NCBI GenBank assembly: GCA_905215725.1
Contig: CAJMRD010000007.1
Span: forward strand, 1-35,290
Length of the DNA: 35,290 nucleotides
Direction: 5' to 3'
Origin: an uncultured bacterium
Lineage (GTDB): Bacteria; Actinomycetota; Coriobacteriia; Coriobacteriales; Coriobacteriaceae
Position 1 is the first letter of the stretch. Every line of letters starts with the position of its first letter. Shown piece after piece: positions 1-7,916 of this stretch. Made by a program: the position numbers and the translations under genes. The notes under the pieces were generated by a model. The model saw nothing but the letters and a program-made list of their open reading frames with translations. It ran no database searches and was not told the DNA's origin.

Positions 1-2
1 TC

Positions 3-98
3 AACGATATGGCACCGTGGGGACACATGTATGTCAATCCTGGTCTAACAGAGCCTAAATTAATCGACAAAGAGGTATCAAAAAGCCGTAACCTGTAA
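3..98 (+). CDS. possible 3' end of an upstream gene (partial)
   Basis: The frame is open from the left edge of the window to a TAA at 96-98 and encodes 31 residues ending in ...VSKSRNL. A run this short can be chance. It is listed because the residues look protein-like and because the next operon needs an upstream boundary. I do not recognise the family. Its codons are more AT-rich than those of the genes downstream. Confidence 0.25.
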   Translation, partial: NDMAPWGHMYVNPGLTEPKLIDKEVSKSRNL

Positions 99-103
99 CT
101 GTG

Positions 104-122
104 ATTGGTATCAAATACTAAT
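104..122. promoter_or_regulatory. palindromic operator candidate upstream of the deglycase/PTS operon
   Basis: The sequence ATTGGTATCAAATACTAAT is an inverted repeat with seven of eight arm positions matching around a 3-nt centre. It ends 21 nt before the ATG at 144. Its GGTATCAAA core also occurs at 74-82, 33 nt upstream and in the same orientation. GGTAT-n3-ATACC-type sites are typical of GntR-family regulators of the HutC/NagR branch that sense phosphorylated sugars. Assignment to that family is inference, and no regulator gene lies in the window. Confidence 0.5.
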
Positions 123-143
123 GATTTGTTACGAGGTGAGACG

Positions 144-1259
144 ATGAAGATGCTCGATTACGTTCAGCTTGCCCATGTGCGTATGGGGGAGAACCTCGAG
201 CGTTCGTCTGAGCTGGTAGCGCAGCTCGTTGATATTTTCCAGTCCGGTTCTTTTGACGCGCTGCGCATCGTTGCTTCGGGTTCGTCGCGCCATGCCGCCG
301 ATTGCGCCCGTGATTACCTGCAAGATGCCCTGCAAATGCAGGTGCCCGTTGTGACGCCCGAGGCCTTCGTCGATTTTGAACACACCTATCCGCAGCATGT
401 GCTCAACATTGCCGTTTCGCAGAGTGGCTATTCGACCAATACGATTGCGGCGCTCGATTACATGCGCGCACACGATATGGCTGCAGTTGCGCTCACGGCA
501 AACGTCGAGGCACCCATCAAGGAACACGCTGACATCGTTCTTGACTACGGTGTGGGCGTCGAGTCGGTGGACTTTGTGACTCTGGGCGTCGAGGTGCTCG
601 TTGAGTACCTGGTGCTCTTTGGTATTTACGGCGGTCAGGCGCGCGGAACGATTGACGCCAAGGGCGTTGCCCAGCGTCTTGACGACCTGCGTGAGGCTAT
701 CCAGGCCAATGCCGTGATGTGCAAGACCGCCGAGGCATATGTCCAAGACCACATGCTCGAGCTTTCTGAGCACACGCCCGCCATGGTCGTCGGCAACGGC
801 CCCAACTACGGTGTTGCCGAGGAGGCAGCGCTCAAGCTGAGCGAGACCATCAAGATTCCTGCCATGCATCACGAAGGCGAGGAGTTCGTCCACGGTCCCG
901 AGATGCAGATCGTTCCGGGCTATCTGGTGTTTATCGTCGACGATCCGCAGGGGTCGGAGCGCCTTGCGAATATCGCTGATGCGCTATCGAACGTTACGAC
1001 AAAAACGGTGCTGCTCACGGCCCATCCCAAGGGTAGGGCTCACGAGGTTGCGGTGCCTCAGGTGGCTCCGCTGCTCAGCGCAATTCCCAATCTTGTGTTC
1101 TTCCAGACGATTGCGGCCATGATAGCCGAGCGTCTGAAGTCATGGGACGTGCACCCGTATCTTGATGCCGTCTCCAAGCAAATGGAGGTCAAGGCAGAGG
1201 GCTACGAAGAGTCAGTCAATGCGCTTAAGGCCAAAGCGGCCGAGTGTTACGGAATGTAA
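144..1259 (+). CDS. SIS-domain sugar-phosphate deglycase/isomerase (GlmS-type fold)
   Basis: This is a 371-residue two-SIS-domain protein of the GlmS C-terminal/FrlB/AgaS superfamily. The first SIS domain shows a phosphosugar-binding ASGSSRHAA motif near residues 45-55 and an SQSG motif further on. Glu234 and His250 (in EFVHGPE) are 16 residues apart, the spacing of the catalytic Glu/His pair in GlmS and in the FrlB/FraB deglycases. I chose the ATG at 144 over the one at 105 because GAGGTG at 133-138 is a well-placed ribosome site and the earlier start lies inside the operator. It is the first gene of the operon that continues with an FrlB-like enzyme and a mannose-family PTS. In the comparable Salmonella gfr system two deglycases handle fructoselysine-6-P and glucoselysine-6-P. 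By position this could be the glucoselysine-type enzyme, but the substrate is inferred. Confidence 0.85.
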   Translation: MKMLDYVQLAHVRMGENLERSSELVAQLVDIFQSGSFDALRIVASGSSRHAADCARDYLQDALQMQVPVVTPEAFVDFEHTYPQHVLNIAVSQSGYSTNTIAALDYMRAHDMAAVALTANVEAPIKEHADIVLDYGVGVESVDFVTLGVEVLVEYLVLFGIYGGQARGTIDAKGVAQRLDDLREAIQANAVMCKTAEAYVQDHMLELSEHTPAMVVGNGPNYGVAEEAALKLSETIKIPAMHHEGEEFVHGPEMQIVPGYLVFIVDDPQGSERLANIADALSNVTTKTVLLTAHPKGRAHEVAVPQVAPLLSAIPNLVFFQTIAAMIAERLKSWDVHPYLDAVSKQMEVKAEGYEESVNALKAKAAECYGM

Positions 1260-1319
1260 GCGGGTTTTGATGCCCGTTGGCATGGGGGATGTGGAAACAA
1301 CCCCAGAAAGGAGAGACAA

Positions 1320-2381
1320 ATGAAGGAAACCGAGAAGATCGAGATCATGCACTTTAGCCAGGAGGGCTACGTCGAGGACGGCAAGAACGTCTATGAGACC
1401 GGCAAGAAGATGATCGAACTCGCCGACAAGGTCGCCGACGAGGGCTACGACGCCGTGTTCCTGATGGGCGTCGGCGGCACCTGGGACGAGCTCATGCAGC
1501 TCGAGTACCTCATGAACAAGTTCGGCGACCGCGACCTCGAGGTCTACCTGATCCACGCCGCCGAGTGGAACGCCATGGGCCACAAGCGCATGACCGAGAA
1601 GTCCGTCGTGCTCACCGCCTCCGAGTCCGGCACCACCCCCGAGGTCCTCGAGGCCGTCAAGAAGATGAAGGAAAAGGGCATTCGCGTCTACGCCATGACC
1701 AAGCCCGAGGGCCCCATCGGCCAGGCTGTCGGCGCCGAGAACTGCGTCAAGATGGCTTCCGATCACGGTAACGGCGGCTGCGAGATGGGCTACTACCTCG
1801 CCGACTGCTTCGGCCTGCGCCTGCTCAACCGCCGCGGCTGCTTCCCCAAGTTCGACAAGTTTATTGAGCAGACCAAGGATGTTTGGACCCATCTGGTCGA
1901 CATCCGCAAGAGCTTCGAGCCGCGCGCCGAGGAGCTCGCCAAGAAGTACGCCCTGGCCCCCTACACCATGTTCATCGGCTCCGGCGCCCTGTGGGGCGAG
2001 ACGATCCTGTTCTCGATGTGCATCCTCGAGGAGATGCAGTGGAAGCGCACCCGCTACATCACCTCGGCCGACTTCTTCCACGGCACCCTCGAGCTCGTGG
2101 AGCCCGGCGTCCCCGTGTTCCTGTTCATGGGCGAGGACGAGAACCGCAAGCTCGACGAGCGCGTCCGCGCCTTCCTGACCCGCGGCGTGACCGGCGACAC
2201 CGACATCAACATCATCGACACCGCCGAGTTCGCGATCCCCGGCCTTGACGACGAGTTCCGCGTCATCGTGTCCCCGTGGATCCTCTCCTCGCTGATCACC
2301 GATCGCCTTGCCGCTTACTACGAGACGGTCACCAAGCACAACCTCAACTACCGTCGTTACTATCACCAGTTCGACTACTAA
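1320..2381 (+). CDS. frlB: fructoselysine-6-phosphate deglycase-like protein
   Basis: This 353-residue SIS-domain enzyme is FrlB-like. The stretch HGTLELVEPGVPVFLFMGED closely resembles the E. coli FrlB segment, and the C-terminal HNLNYRRYY matches FrlB's HNPDERRYY. The Glu238/His254 pair keeps the 16-residue spacing of the catalytic acid/base pair of the family. The family reaction splits fructoselysine 6-phosphate into glucose 6-phosphate and lysine in the cytoplasm. The ribosome site AAAGGAG lies at 1307-1313. Codons are strongly biased to C-ending forms, far more than in the gene before it, which suggests very high expression. A terminator hairpin follows before the PTS genes. Fructoselysine is the best guess; a related Amadori compound is possible. 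Confidence 0.85.
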   Translation: MKETEKIEIMHFSQEGYVEDGKNVYETGKKMIELADKVADEGYDAVFLMGVGGTWDELMQLEYLMNKFGDRDLEVYLIHAAEWNAMGHKRMTEKSVVLTASESGTTPEVLEAVKKMKEKGIRVYAMTKPEGPIGQAVGAENCVKMASDHGNGGCEMGYYLADCFGLRLLNRRGCFPKFDKFIEQTKDVWTHLVDIRKSFEPRAEELAKKYALAPYTMFIGSGALWGETILFSMCILEEMQWKRTRYITSADFFHGTLELVEPGVPVFLFMGEDENRKLDERVRAFLTRGVTGDTDINIIDTAEFAIPGLDDEFRVIVSPWILSSLITDRLAAYYETVTKHNLNYRRYYHQFDY

Positions 2382-2416
2382 TCGGTGACAAATAAGCTAC
2401 TGATCAAGAAGCACCC

Positions 2417-2446
2417 TGCCCGGGCGCATGCGTCCGGGCATTTTTA
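2417..2446 (+). terminator. intra-operon terminator hairpin
   Basis: TGCCCGG (2417-2423) pairs with CCGGGCA (2434-2440), followed directly by TTTTT at 2441-2445. It lies between the FrlB-like gene and EIIA in the same direction. It probably lowers, rather than abolishes, transcription of the PTS genes relative to the deglycases. Confidence 0.75.
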
Positions 2447-2475
2447 TGCCGAAATTCGCAAGAAAGGGGAATCGA

Positions 2476-2892
2476 ATGAGGCAATTTATCGTGGCGTCCC
2501 ATGCTCATTTTGCGTCCGGAATCGTCGAGAGCATCGGCCTGCTTTCCGGCGAGCGCGAAAACGTCCATGCGCTTTCTATGTATGTCGACGGAAACGAGGA
2601 CCTGACCAAGGAGGCCGCAGCGATTCTCGATGGGTTTGCTGCGGACGACGAAGTTGTCGTGTGCACTGACCTGTTCGGCGGCAGCGTCAACAACGAGTTC
2701 ACCAAGATCGTCCAGACGCGTCCCAACACGCACCTCGTGACCAATATGAACCTGCCGCTCCTTATTCAGCTGCTGTTCGTGCCCGAATCCACCCCGATCG
2801 ATGAGGCCATCCGCCAGATCGTCGAGGCGGACGACACCAAGGTCAAGTACGTCAACGACCTGCTGGGGCAGGCCGAACTCGATGAGTTTTAA
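2476..2892 (+). CDS. PTS mannose-family EIIA component
   Basis: This 138-residue cytoplasmic protein matches mannose-family EIIA. The phosphorylatable histidine is His9 in the VASHAHFASG segment, equivalent to the GTHG histidine of E. coli ManX. The TDLFGGSVNNEF stretch corresponds to the conserved D-x-x-GGSP-x-N region. It takes phosphate from HPr and passes it to EIIB. I chose the ATG at 2476 because AAAGGGGA ends 5 nt before it; an in-frame start at 2428 would run through the terminator sequence. EIIB follows after 17 nt, and the four PTS subunits are all separate genes. Confidence 0.93.
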   Translation: MRQFIVASHAHFASGIVESIGLLSGERENVHALSMYVDGNEDLTKEAAAILDGFAADDEVVVCTDLFGGSVNNEFTKIVQTRPNTHLVTNMNLPLLIQLLFVPESTPIDEAIRQIVEADDTKVKYVNDLLGQAELDEF

Positions 2893-2909
2893 CCACTAGG
2901 GAGCACATC

Positions 2910-3380
2910 ATGATTCAGATGATTCGTGTAGATTATCGACTGCTTCACGGCCAGGTTGCCGTTAGCTGGACCTCGGCTCTGGGTGCCGACTGCATCCTGC
3001 TGGTGAGCGACACGGTCCTCAATGACAAGCTCCGTCTGCAGGCCCTGTCCCTTGCAAAGCCGGAGGGCTGCAAGGTCGTTGTCAAAAACACCGAGGACGC
3101 CGTCAAGGCGCTCCAGAGCGGTGTGACCGACAAGTACAAGCTCTTCGTGGTTTGCGAGACGATCCAGCAGGCCGGTGCCGTCGCCAAGGCGATGGGGGTC
3201 AAGAAGATCAACCTCGGCAACGTTGCCTTTAGCGAGGATGCCCGCCAGGTCTCGACGAGCGTGTTCCTTACGCCCGAAAACGAGGCATACGTCAAAGAGC
3301 TGCTCAGCGAAGGCTACGAGCTGTTCATTCAGATGATTCCGGCAGATGCGAAGACTGACGCCGCGAAGGTCATCGGTTAG
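2910..3380 (+). CDS. PTS mannose-family EIIB component
   Basis: This 156-residue protein begins MIQMIRVDYRLLHGQV, the signature of mannose/sorbose-family EIIB. The phospho-accepting histidine is His13 in LLHGQV. It transfers phosphate from EIIA to the incoming sugar bound by EIIC/EIID. Length and layout are normal for a single-domain EIIB. AGGGAG at 2898-2903 is the ribosome site. EIIC begins 8 nt after its stop. Confidence 0.95.
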   Translation: MIQMIRVDYRLLHGQVAVSWTSALGADCILLVSDTVLNDKLRLQALSLAKPEGCKVVVKNTEDAVKALQSGVTDKYKLFVVCETIQQAGAVAKAMGVKKINLGNVAFSEDARQVSTSVFLTPENEAYVKELLSEGYELFIQMIPADAKTDAAKVIG

Positions 3381-3388
3381 GGGCTGTC

Positions 3389-4180
3389 ATGGTTATCAAG
3401 ACAATCCTGATTTTCCTGATCGCCCTTTTGGGCTATTCCGAGTGGCTGACGGGCACGAGCTACCTCCAGCGCCCGATTGTGCTCGGACCTCTGGTTGGCC
3501 TTGTCATGGGCGACATGGTGACCGGCACGATCATGGGCGCCACGATGGAGCTTGCCATGGTCGGCGCCATCTCGGTCGGTGCGTATAACCCGCCCGATAC
3601 GATTTCCGGAACCATTCTGGGTGTGTCGCTTGCCATGCAGGCCGGCGCGGACGCTTCGGCGGCCCTGACCCTGGGCATTCCCATTGCAACGATCGTCCTG
3701 GCGCTCGATACCGCCCTGGGCCAGCCGGTGATGCTGCTGCTGGTGCACCGTATCGACAAGAACGTCGAGGACGGAGACACCAAGGCCATCACGCGCAACA
3801 TGCTTATCGCCGGTTACGCGCAGAGCTGGTGCGGCCTGCTGATTATTCCCCTGGCATTCTTCTTTGGCGCCGATGCTGTTGCCAGCCTGCTCAACATCAT
3901 CCCCGATTTCGTTCAGACCGGCATGGATGTCGCCGCCGCCTTCTTGCCCGCACTCGGCTTTGCGATGCTGGCTCAGATGATTATGAACAAGACTGTGGCG
4001 CCGTTCTTCTTCGCTGGCTTTTTCCTCGTCGCCTACTTTGGCATTAGCACGACGGGCGTGGCGATCTTTGCCGCGATCATCGTCGTCGCGATGACGGTTT
4101 TGGGTGACAAGAAAAAAGCGGAGCAGCCCGCAGCGGCAACCGAGGATCCTGCGATTGGGAGTGGGTTCGATGAGTTTTAA
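3389..4180 (+). CDS. PTS mannose-family EIIC permease subunit
   Basis: This is a 263-residue, highly hydrophobic membrane protein. It has several segments such as IFLIALLGYSEWLTGT, LVGLVMGDMVTGTIMGATME and the Ala/Val-rich C-terminal helix, and a charged Lys/Glu-rich tail. The GDMVTG...GATMEL pattern is typical of mannose/sorbose EIIC, the sugar-translocating subunit that works with EIID. The TAA at 4178-4180 overlaps the EIID start by 11 nt, so the two are probably translationally coupled. Confidence 0.93.
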   Translation: MVIKTILIFLIALLGYSEWLTGTSYLQRPIVLGPLVGLVMGDMVTGTIMGATMELAMVGAISVGAYNPPDTISGTILGVSLAMQAGADASAALTLGIPIATIVLALDTALGQPVMLLLVHRIDKNVEDGDTKAITRNMLIAGYAQSWCGLLIIPLAFFFGADAVASLLNIIPDFVQTGMDVAAAFLPALGFAMLAQMIMNKTVAPFFFAGFFLVAYFGISTTGVAIFAAIIVVAMTVLGDKKKAEQPAAATEDPAIGSGFDEF

Positions 4181-5006
4181 GTTTGAGTCTTCTTACGACG
4201 GGCTGATTTCCCGCGCAGATCTTAAGAAGCTGTTCTGGCGCTCGATTCCCTATGAGCATTCCTGGAACTACGAGCGTATGGGCCATATCGGTTTTATGTG
4301 GGCCCTTATGCCGATCCTTCGCAAGCTGTATCCGCAGGATGCGGACTTTAAGGCCGCCCTTAAGCGCCATATGGAGCTCTATAACGTCACGCCGTACATC
4401 TCGACGCTCCCCATGTCCATCGCCGCTGCAATGGAGGAGGTCAACGCTACTGACGATAGCTTTGACACGAGCGCGATCTCTAATGTCAAGCTTGCTTTGA
4501 TGGGGCCGCTGTCCGGCGTGGGCGATGCCTTCTACTGGGGTACGCTGCGAATTTTGGCAACGGGTGTCGGCACGTCGCTGGCGCTGCAGGGCTCCATTCT
4601 TGGCCCGATTTTGTTCCTGCTCGTGTTCAACGTCCCTCACTACATCATCCGTTACCTGCTGACGTTTGTGGGATATCGCTTTGGCTCGGACATGATCAGC
4701 AAGGTCCAGGAATCGGGCATTATGGACACGATCGTCAAGATGGCCTCTATCATGGGCGCTATGGTGATCGGTGCTATGACCATGGAGATGGTCACCGTGG
4801 ACATTCCGCTCATGGTCGGCGCGGGCGATGGTGCTCAGACGCTGGCCGAGCTGCTCAACGGAATCTTCCCGGGCTTTGTCACGATGGGGCTGTTTGGAAT
4901 CGTCTATCTCATGCTCAAGAAGAAGATGAATCCGCTGCTTATCATGCTCGTGATCCTGCTCGTGAGTATCGCTGGCGCGTTCTTTGGAGTGCTTGGTGTC
5001 CAGTAG
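4170..5006 (+). CDS. PTS mannose-family EIID permease subunit
   Basis: This 278-residue protein has the EIID hallmarks: an N-terminal amphipathic region (DLKKLFWRSIPYEHSWNYER), the NYERM-x-x-x-GF motif, LMGPLSGVGDAFYWGTLR in the middle, and C-terminal membrane helices (LLIMLVILLVSIAGAFFGVL). It pairs with EIIC in the membrane. I chose the ATG at 4170 because MSFKF is preceded by GGAGTGGG at 4158-4165; the in-frame 4104 start would give a long overlap with EIIC. A hairpin terminator follows. Confidence 0.94.
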   Translation: MSFKFESSYDGLISRADLKKLFWRSIPYEHSWNYERMGHIGFMWALMPILRKLYPQDADFKAALKRHMELYNVTPYISTLPMSIAAAMEEVNATDDSFDTSAISNVKLALMGPLSGVGDAFYWGTLRILATGVGTSLALQGSILGPILFLLVFNVPHYIIRYLLTFVGYRFGSDMISKVQESGIMDTIVKMASIMGAMVIGAMTMEMVTVDIPLMVGAGDGAQTLAELLNGIFPGFVTMGLFGIVYLMLKKKMNPLLIMLVILLVSIAGAFFGVLGVQ

Positions 5007-5038
5007 AGTATCCGTCATAATAAGAACAATGTAAGAGG

Positions 5039-5072
5039 GGGCGTCGCGCACACTGTGCTGCGGCGCCCTTTT
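5039..5072 (+). terminator. terminator hairpin between EIID and the epimerase gene
   Basis: GGGCGTCGC (5039-5047) pairs with GCGGCGCCC (5060-5068) with one G-U pair and is followed by TTTT. It would end most transcripts after EIID, so the epimerase gene is probably expressed at a lower level by read-through or from its own promoter. Confidence 0.75.
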
Positions 5073-5089
5073 GCCGAAAGGTGGACAAG

Positions 5090-5926
5090 ATGGAGTATCC
5101 GCAGCTTGCCGTCATGAATATCAGCCATCGTTATTTTGACCTCGAGGAATTCTTTTCTTCGGCAGCAGCCTCGGGCTACACGTGTTGCGAACTTTGGACC
5201 GGGGCGATGCATCTGTATGTCGATTGCCATGGATACGATTCGCTCGAGCAGGTGCGGGAGCTGTCGCAGCGGTATGGGGTTCGGATTGTGGGGCTTTGTC
5301 CCGAACAGAACAACCCCAAGCCGTGGAATATCGCGGCGCGCGGGAATGAGGCGCGTGCCCGCACACTCGCGTACTTTAAGAACGTTGTGGATATTGCGGC
5401 GGAACTTGGAGCCGAGCAGGTCATGGTCTCGAGTGGCTGGGCATTTTTGAACGAGCCAATCGAGGGCGCGTGGGGTCGCAGCGCCTCGATGCTGCGTGCG
5501 ATTGCCGAGCATGCGGGAGAGCGCGGCGTGCGACTGGTGCTCGAGGCCCTACAGCCGGTTGAGTCGATGATCGTGAACTCGGCGGCCGACACGAAGCGCA
5601 TGATCGAGGCGGTTGATCATCCGGCACTTAAGGCGTGTCTGGATTTGGGCGCTATGGCGGTGGCGGGGGATACCATCGACGATTATTTCGATCTGCTTGG
5701 CGAAGATGTCGCCCACGTGCATTTTGTCGATGTTGCGGCAGACGGCACGACGCATCTTGCCTGGGGTGACGGCGACCGCGATATGCGCGCCGACCTGGAT
5801 AGGCTGGTGGCACGCGGCTATCGCGGAGTTGTTTCGGCCGAGACGTATGACTGGCGCTATTTTGCCGACCCCGCAGCTGCCGATGCACAGGTAATGGCAG
5901 AGTATCGTCGTGCGATTGGCGCCTAG
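5090..5926 (+). CDS. frlC: FrlC-like fructoselysine 3-epimerase family, xylose-isomerase-like TIM barrel
   Basis: This 278-residue single-domain TIM barrel is of the sugar epimerase/AP-endonuclease family 2. Local stretches CELWTGAMHLYVD, IVGLCPEQNNPKPWNI and LVLEALQPVESMIVNSA align with E. coli FrlC (fructoselysine 3-epimerase). Metal ligands expected for the fold are visible: Glu in VLEALQ, Asp in CLDLGAM, His in HVHFVD and Glu in SAETYD. Epimerisation would feed psicoselysine into the fructoselysine route. I chose the ATG at 5090 because GAAAGGTGG at 5077-5085 lies just before it. It is the last gene of the group and is separated from EIID by a terminator. A different ketose epimerase remains possible. 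Confidence 0.8.
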   Translation: MEYPQLAVMNISHRYFDLEEFFSSAAASGYTCCELWTGAMHLYVDCHGYDSLEQVRELSQRYGVRIVGLCPEQNNPKPWNIAARGNEARARTLAYFKNVVDIAAELGAEQVMVSSGWAFLNEPIEGAWGRSASMLRAIAEHAGERGVRLVLEALQPVESMIVNSAADTKRMIEAVDHPALKACLDLGAMAVAGDTIDDYFDLLGEDVAHVHFVDVAADGTTHLAWGDGDRDMRADLDRLVARGYRGVVSAETYDWRYFADPAAADAQVMAEYRRAIGA

Positions 5927-6029
5927 GTGGGGTTGGGTTGCGGCAACCTACCCTATGTTTCCAAATGAATACGGTGTGAGCGGCTGCGACGGATTTTCCC
6001 CGCAAGCACTCTAGTATGCTAAAGTACCC

Positions 6030-6064
6030 AGAAGACCGGCGGAGCTATGCCGGTCTTCTGTTCT
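6030..6064 (+). terminator. perfect 11-bp hairpin between frlC and the his operon
   Basis: AGAAGACCGGC (6030-6040) pairs perfectly with GCCGGTCTTCT (6049-6059) around an 8-nt loop, then GTTCT. It may terminate the frlC transcript. A -10-like TATGCT lies at 6015-6020, so the hairpin could instead form the very 5' end of the his mRNA. The 31-nt stretch from the hairpin to the hisZ-hisG start leaves no room for a long attenuator, and I see no histidine-rich leader peptide. Confidence 0.6.
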
Positions 6065-6095
6065 ATATGAAACGCAGCATGAGGAGGTTCACCAG

Positions 6096-7811
6096 ATGAC
6101 GGCCACACCGTGGGGATTCCGGGACATATTGCCCGAGGAGGCTCAGGCGCGCGAGGAGATTGCGCTGACGGTGAAGGGCTGCTTTAGGGAGCATCATTAT
6201 CTTCCGGTCGAGACGCCGCTGCTCGAGGACAAGGGCTCGCTCGAGGAGGGCGGCCGCATTGCGGACACGCCGTTTAAGCTCTTTGATGACGACGGCCGCC
6301 TGCTGGTGGTCCGTCCCGACAACACGCTGCCGATCGTTCGTCTGGTTTCGACTCGCATGCGTGCGGCCGATCTGCCGCTGCGCCTGCGCTACGAGGCGCC
6401 GGTGGTCCGCGAGTGTCAGCGCAATGCCGGTGGCTCGCGTCAGTTTACGCAACTGGGTTTTGAGCTCATCGGCGCGGGCGACACCGCGGGCGATGTCGAG
6501 ATTGTCTCACTGGTCGCCGAGACCGTGCGCAAGCTGGCACTTCCCGGTGCGCGCATTATCGCGGGCAGCGTGCGTCCGTTTAAGGAACTGCTTGCGGCGT
6601 GCGAAGATCGCGAGCTGGCTGCCGAGGCGCTGCGCTGCGTGCACGCCAACGACTTTGTGGGCCTCGATGCCCGCGTGGCGGCAAGTGCTGAGCCCGAGGC
6701 CGTCAAGGCCGCCATTAGCGAGCTGCCGCGCCTGCACGGTGGTGCCGAGGTGCTCGACCGTGTCGACGCGCTGCTGGCGGCGGCGGGCATTGTCGCGTCG
6801 CTTACGCGCGAGCTGCGTGCCCTGGTCGAGGGCCTGGCTCCCGAGGACGCCCAGGTACTGTCCTTCGACTTCTCCATCATGAACTCGTTTGATTACTACA
6901 CGGGCCTGGTCTTTAAGGCCTATGCCGGTGGCCTGCCCGATCCGGTGGGTTCGGGCGGACGCTACGACTCCATCTTTACCGGTGCATTTGGCGATGGCAT
7001 CGAGGTGCCGGCGGCGGGCTTCGCCTTTTCGCTCGAGCGCCTGGAGGCCGCGCACACCTCGGCCGAGGACGCTGCTTCCGATGGCGATCACGCCGCGGGC
7101 CGTGGCGCCGAGGGTCCGCTGCGCATTGCCGTGCCCAAGGGCTCGCTTAAGGCCGACACACTCGACGTGCTCGAGGCCGCGGGCTTGGACGTCTCTGAGC
7201 TGCGCGATCCCGGTCGTCACCTGATCGTGCGCGGCCGCGACACGCGTGCCGGCGAGGGCACGGTCGGCGATATCGAGTTTGTCATCGTGCGCCCCAGCGA
7301 CGCGCCGGCCTTTGTGGGGTGCGGCGGCGCCGACTGCGGCATCTGCGGCTGGGACTCGCTCATCGAGGCCGACCTCAACTTGCTGCAGCTGGTCGATCTG
7401 GGCTATGGCCTGTGCACCTTTATTGAGGCGGAGCCCGCATGGCGCGCCGGCCAGGCCGAGCGCAACTATGCCCGCCGCGGGTCGCTTCGTGTGGCCACCA
7501 AGTACCCGCGCATCGCGAGCGCCTGGTATGCCGAGCGTGGCGTGAATGCCGACATCGTTTCGCTGCACGGCAATATTGAGCTGGGCCCCATCGTCGGTAT
7601 GACCGACCGCATCGTGGACATTACCGCCACGGGTGCGACCCTGCGCGACAACGACCTGGTCATCACCGGCCGCATTATGGACTGCACGGCGCGCTTCTTC
7701 GTCAACCCGGGTTCCGCACGCCTGGATCCGCGCGTGCGCAACCTGGCCGATCGCCTGGCAGCCGCCGTGAAGGACAAGCATTTTGAGCCCGTCGCGGGCT
7801 CGGCACAATAG
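6096..7811 (+). CDS. hisZ-hisG: fused ATP phosphoribosyltransferase: HisZ regulatory subunit + short HisG catalytic subunit
   Basis: This single 571-residue open frame covers two proteins that are normally separate. Residues 1 to about 325 are HisZ, a histidyl-tRNA-synthetase-like regulatory subunit, with the N-terminal WGFRDILPEEA motif and GSGGRYD near residue 287. A short Ala/Asp/Gly-rich linker follows. From about residue 340 the protein is short-form HisG, beginning LRIAVPKGSLK, with the PRPP-binding loop DITATGATLRDND near residue 508. It catalyses the first, feedback-controlled step of histidine synthesis, ATP + PRPP to PR-ATP. Short HisG needs HisZ, and here the 1:1 ratio is fixed covalently. 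There is no stop or frame change at the join. GAGGAGG at 6080-6086 precedes the ATG. It is the first gene of the his operon. Confidence 0.93.
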   Translation: MTATPWGFRDILPEEAQAREEIALTVKGCFREHHYLPVETPLLEDKGSLEEGGRIADTPFKLFDDDGRLLVVRPDNTLPIVRLVSTRMRAADLPLRLRYEAPVVRECQRNAGGSRQFTQLGFELIGAGDTAGDVEIVSLVAETVRKLALPGARIIAGSVRPFKELLAACEDRELAAEALRCVHANDFVGLDARVAASAEPEAVKAAISELPRLHGGAEVLDRVDALLAAAGIVASLTRELRALVEGLAPEDAQVLSFDFSIMNSFDYYTGLVFKAYAGGLPDPVGSGGRYDSIFTGAFGDGIEVPAAGFAFSLERLEAAHTSAEDAASDGDHAAGRGAEGPLRIAVPKGSLKADTLDVLEAAGLDVSELRDPGRHLIVRGRDTRAGEGTVGDIEFVIVRPSDAPAFVGCGGADCGICGWDSLIEADLNLLQLVDLGYGLCTFIEAEPAWRAGQAERNYARRGSLRVATKYPRIASAWYAERGVNADIVSLHGNIELGPIVGMTDRIVDITATGATLRDNDLVITGRIMDCTARFFVNPGSARLDPRVRNLADRLAAAVKDKHFEPVAGSAQ

Positions 7812-7916
7812 CGCGAGCACGCACGGGCGCCCCCATATCCGGGCTGCGGGGCGATTGTCGCCGCCGCCTGGTCTCTCGTTTCTCAAACGCAACCTCGACC
7901 GATAGGGGATACCGAT

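Noticed and set aside
1212..2366. 384-codon minus-strand frame opposite the FrlB-like gene
   Set aside because: The extreme C-ending codon bias of the sense gene removes stops on the other strand; the product is a low-complexity Leu/Gly/Val/Asp sequence.
6030..6064. Histidine attenuator or T-box upstream of the his operon
   Set aside because: The leader is too short, there is no run of His codons in any small frame and no T-box sequence is visible; only a simple hairpin is present.
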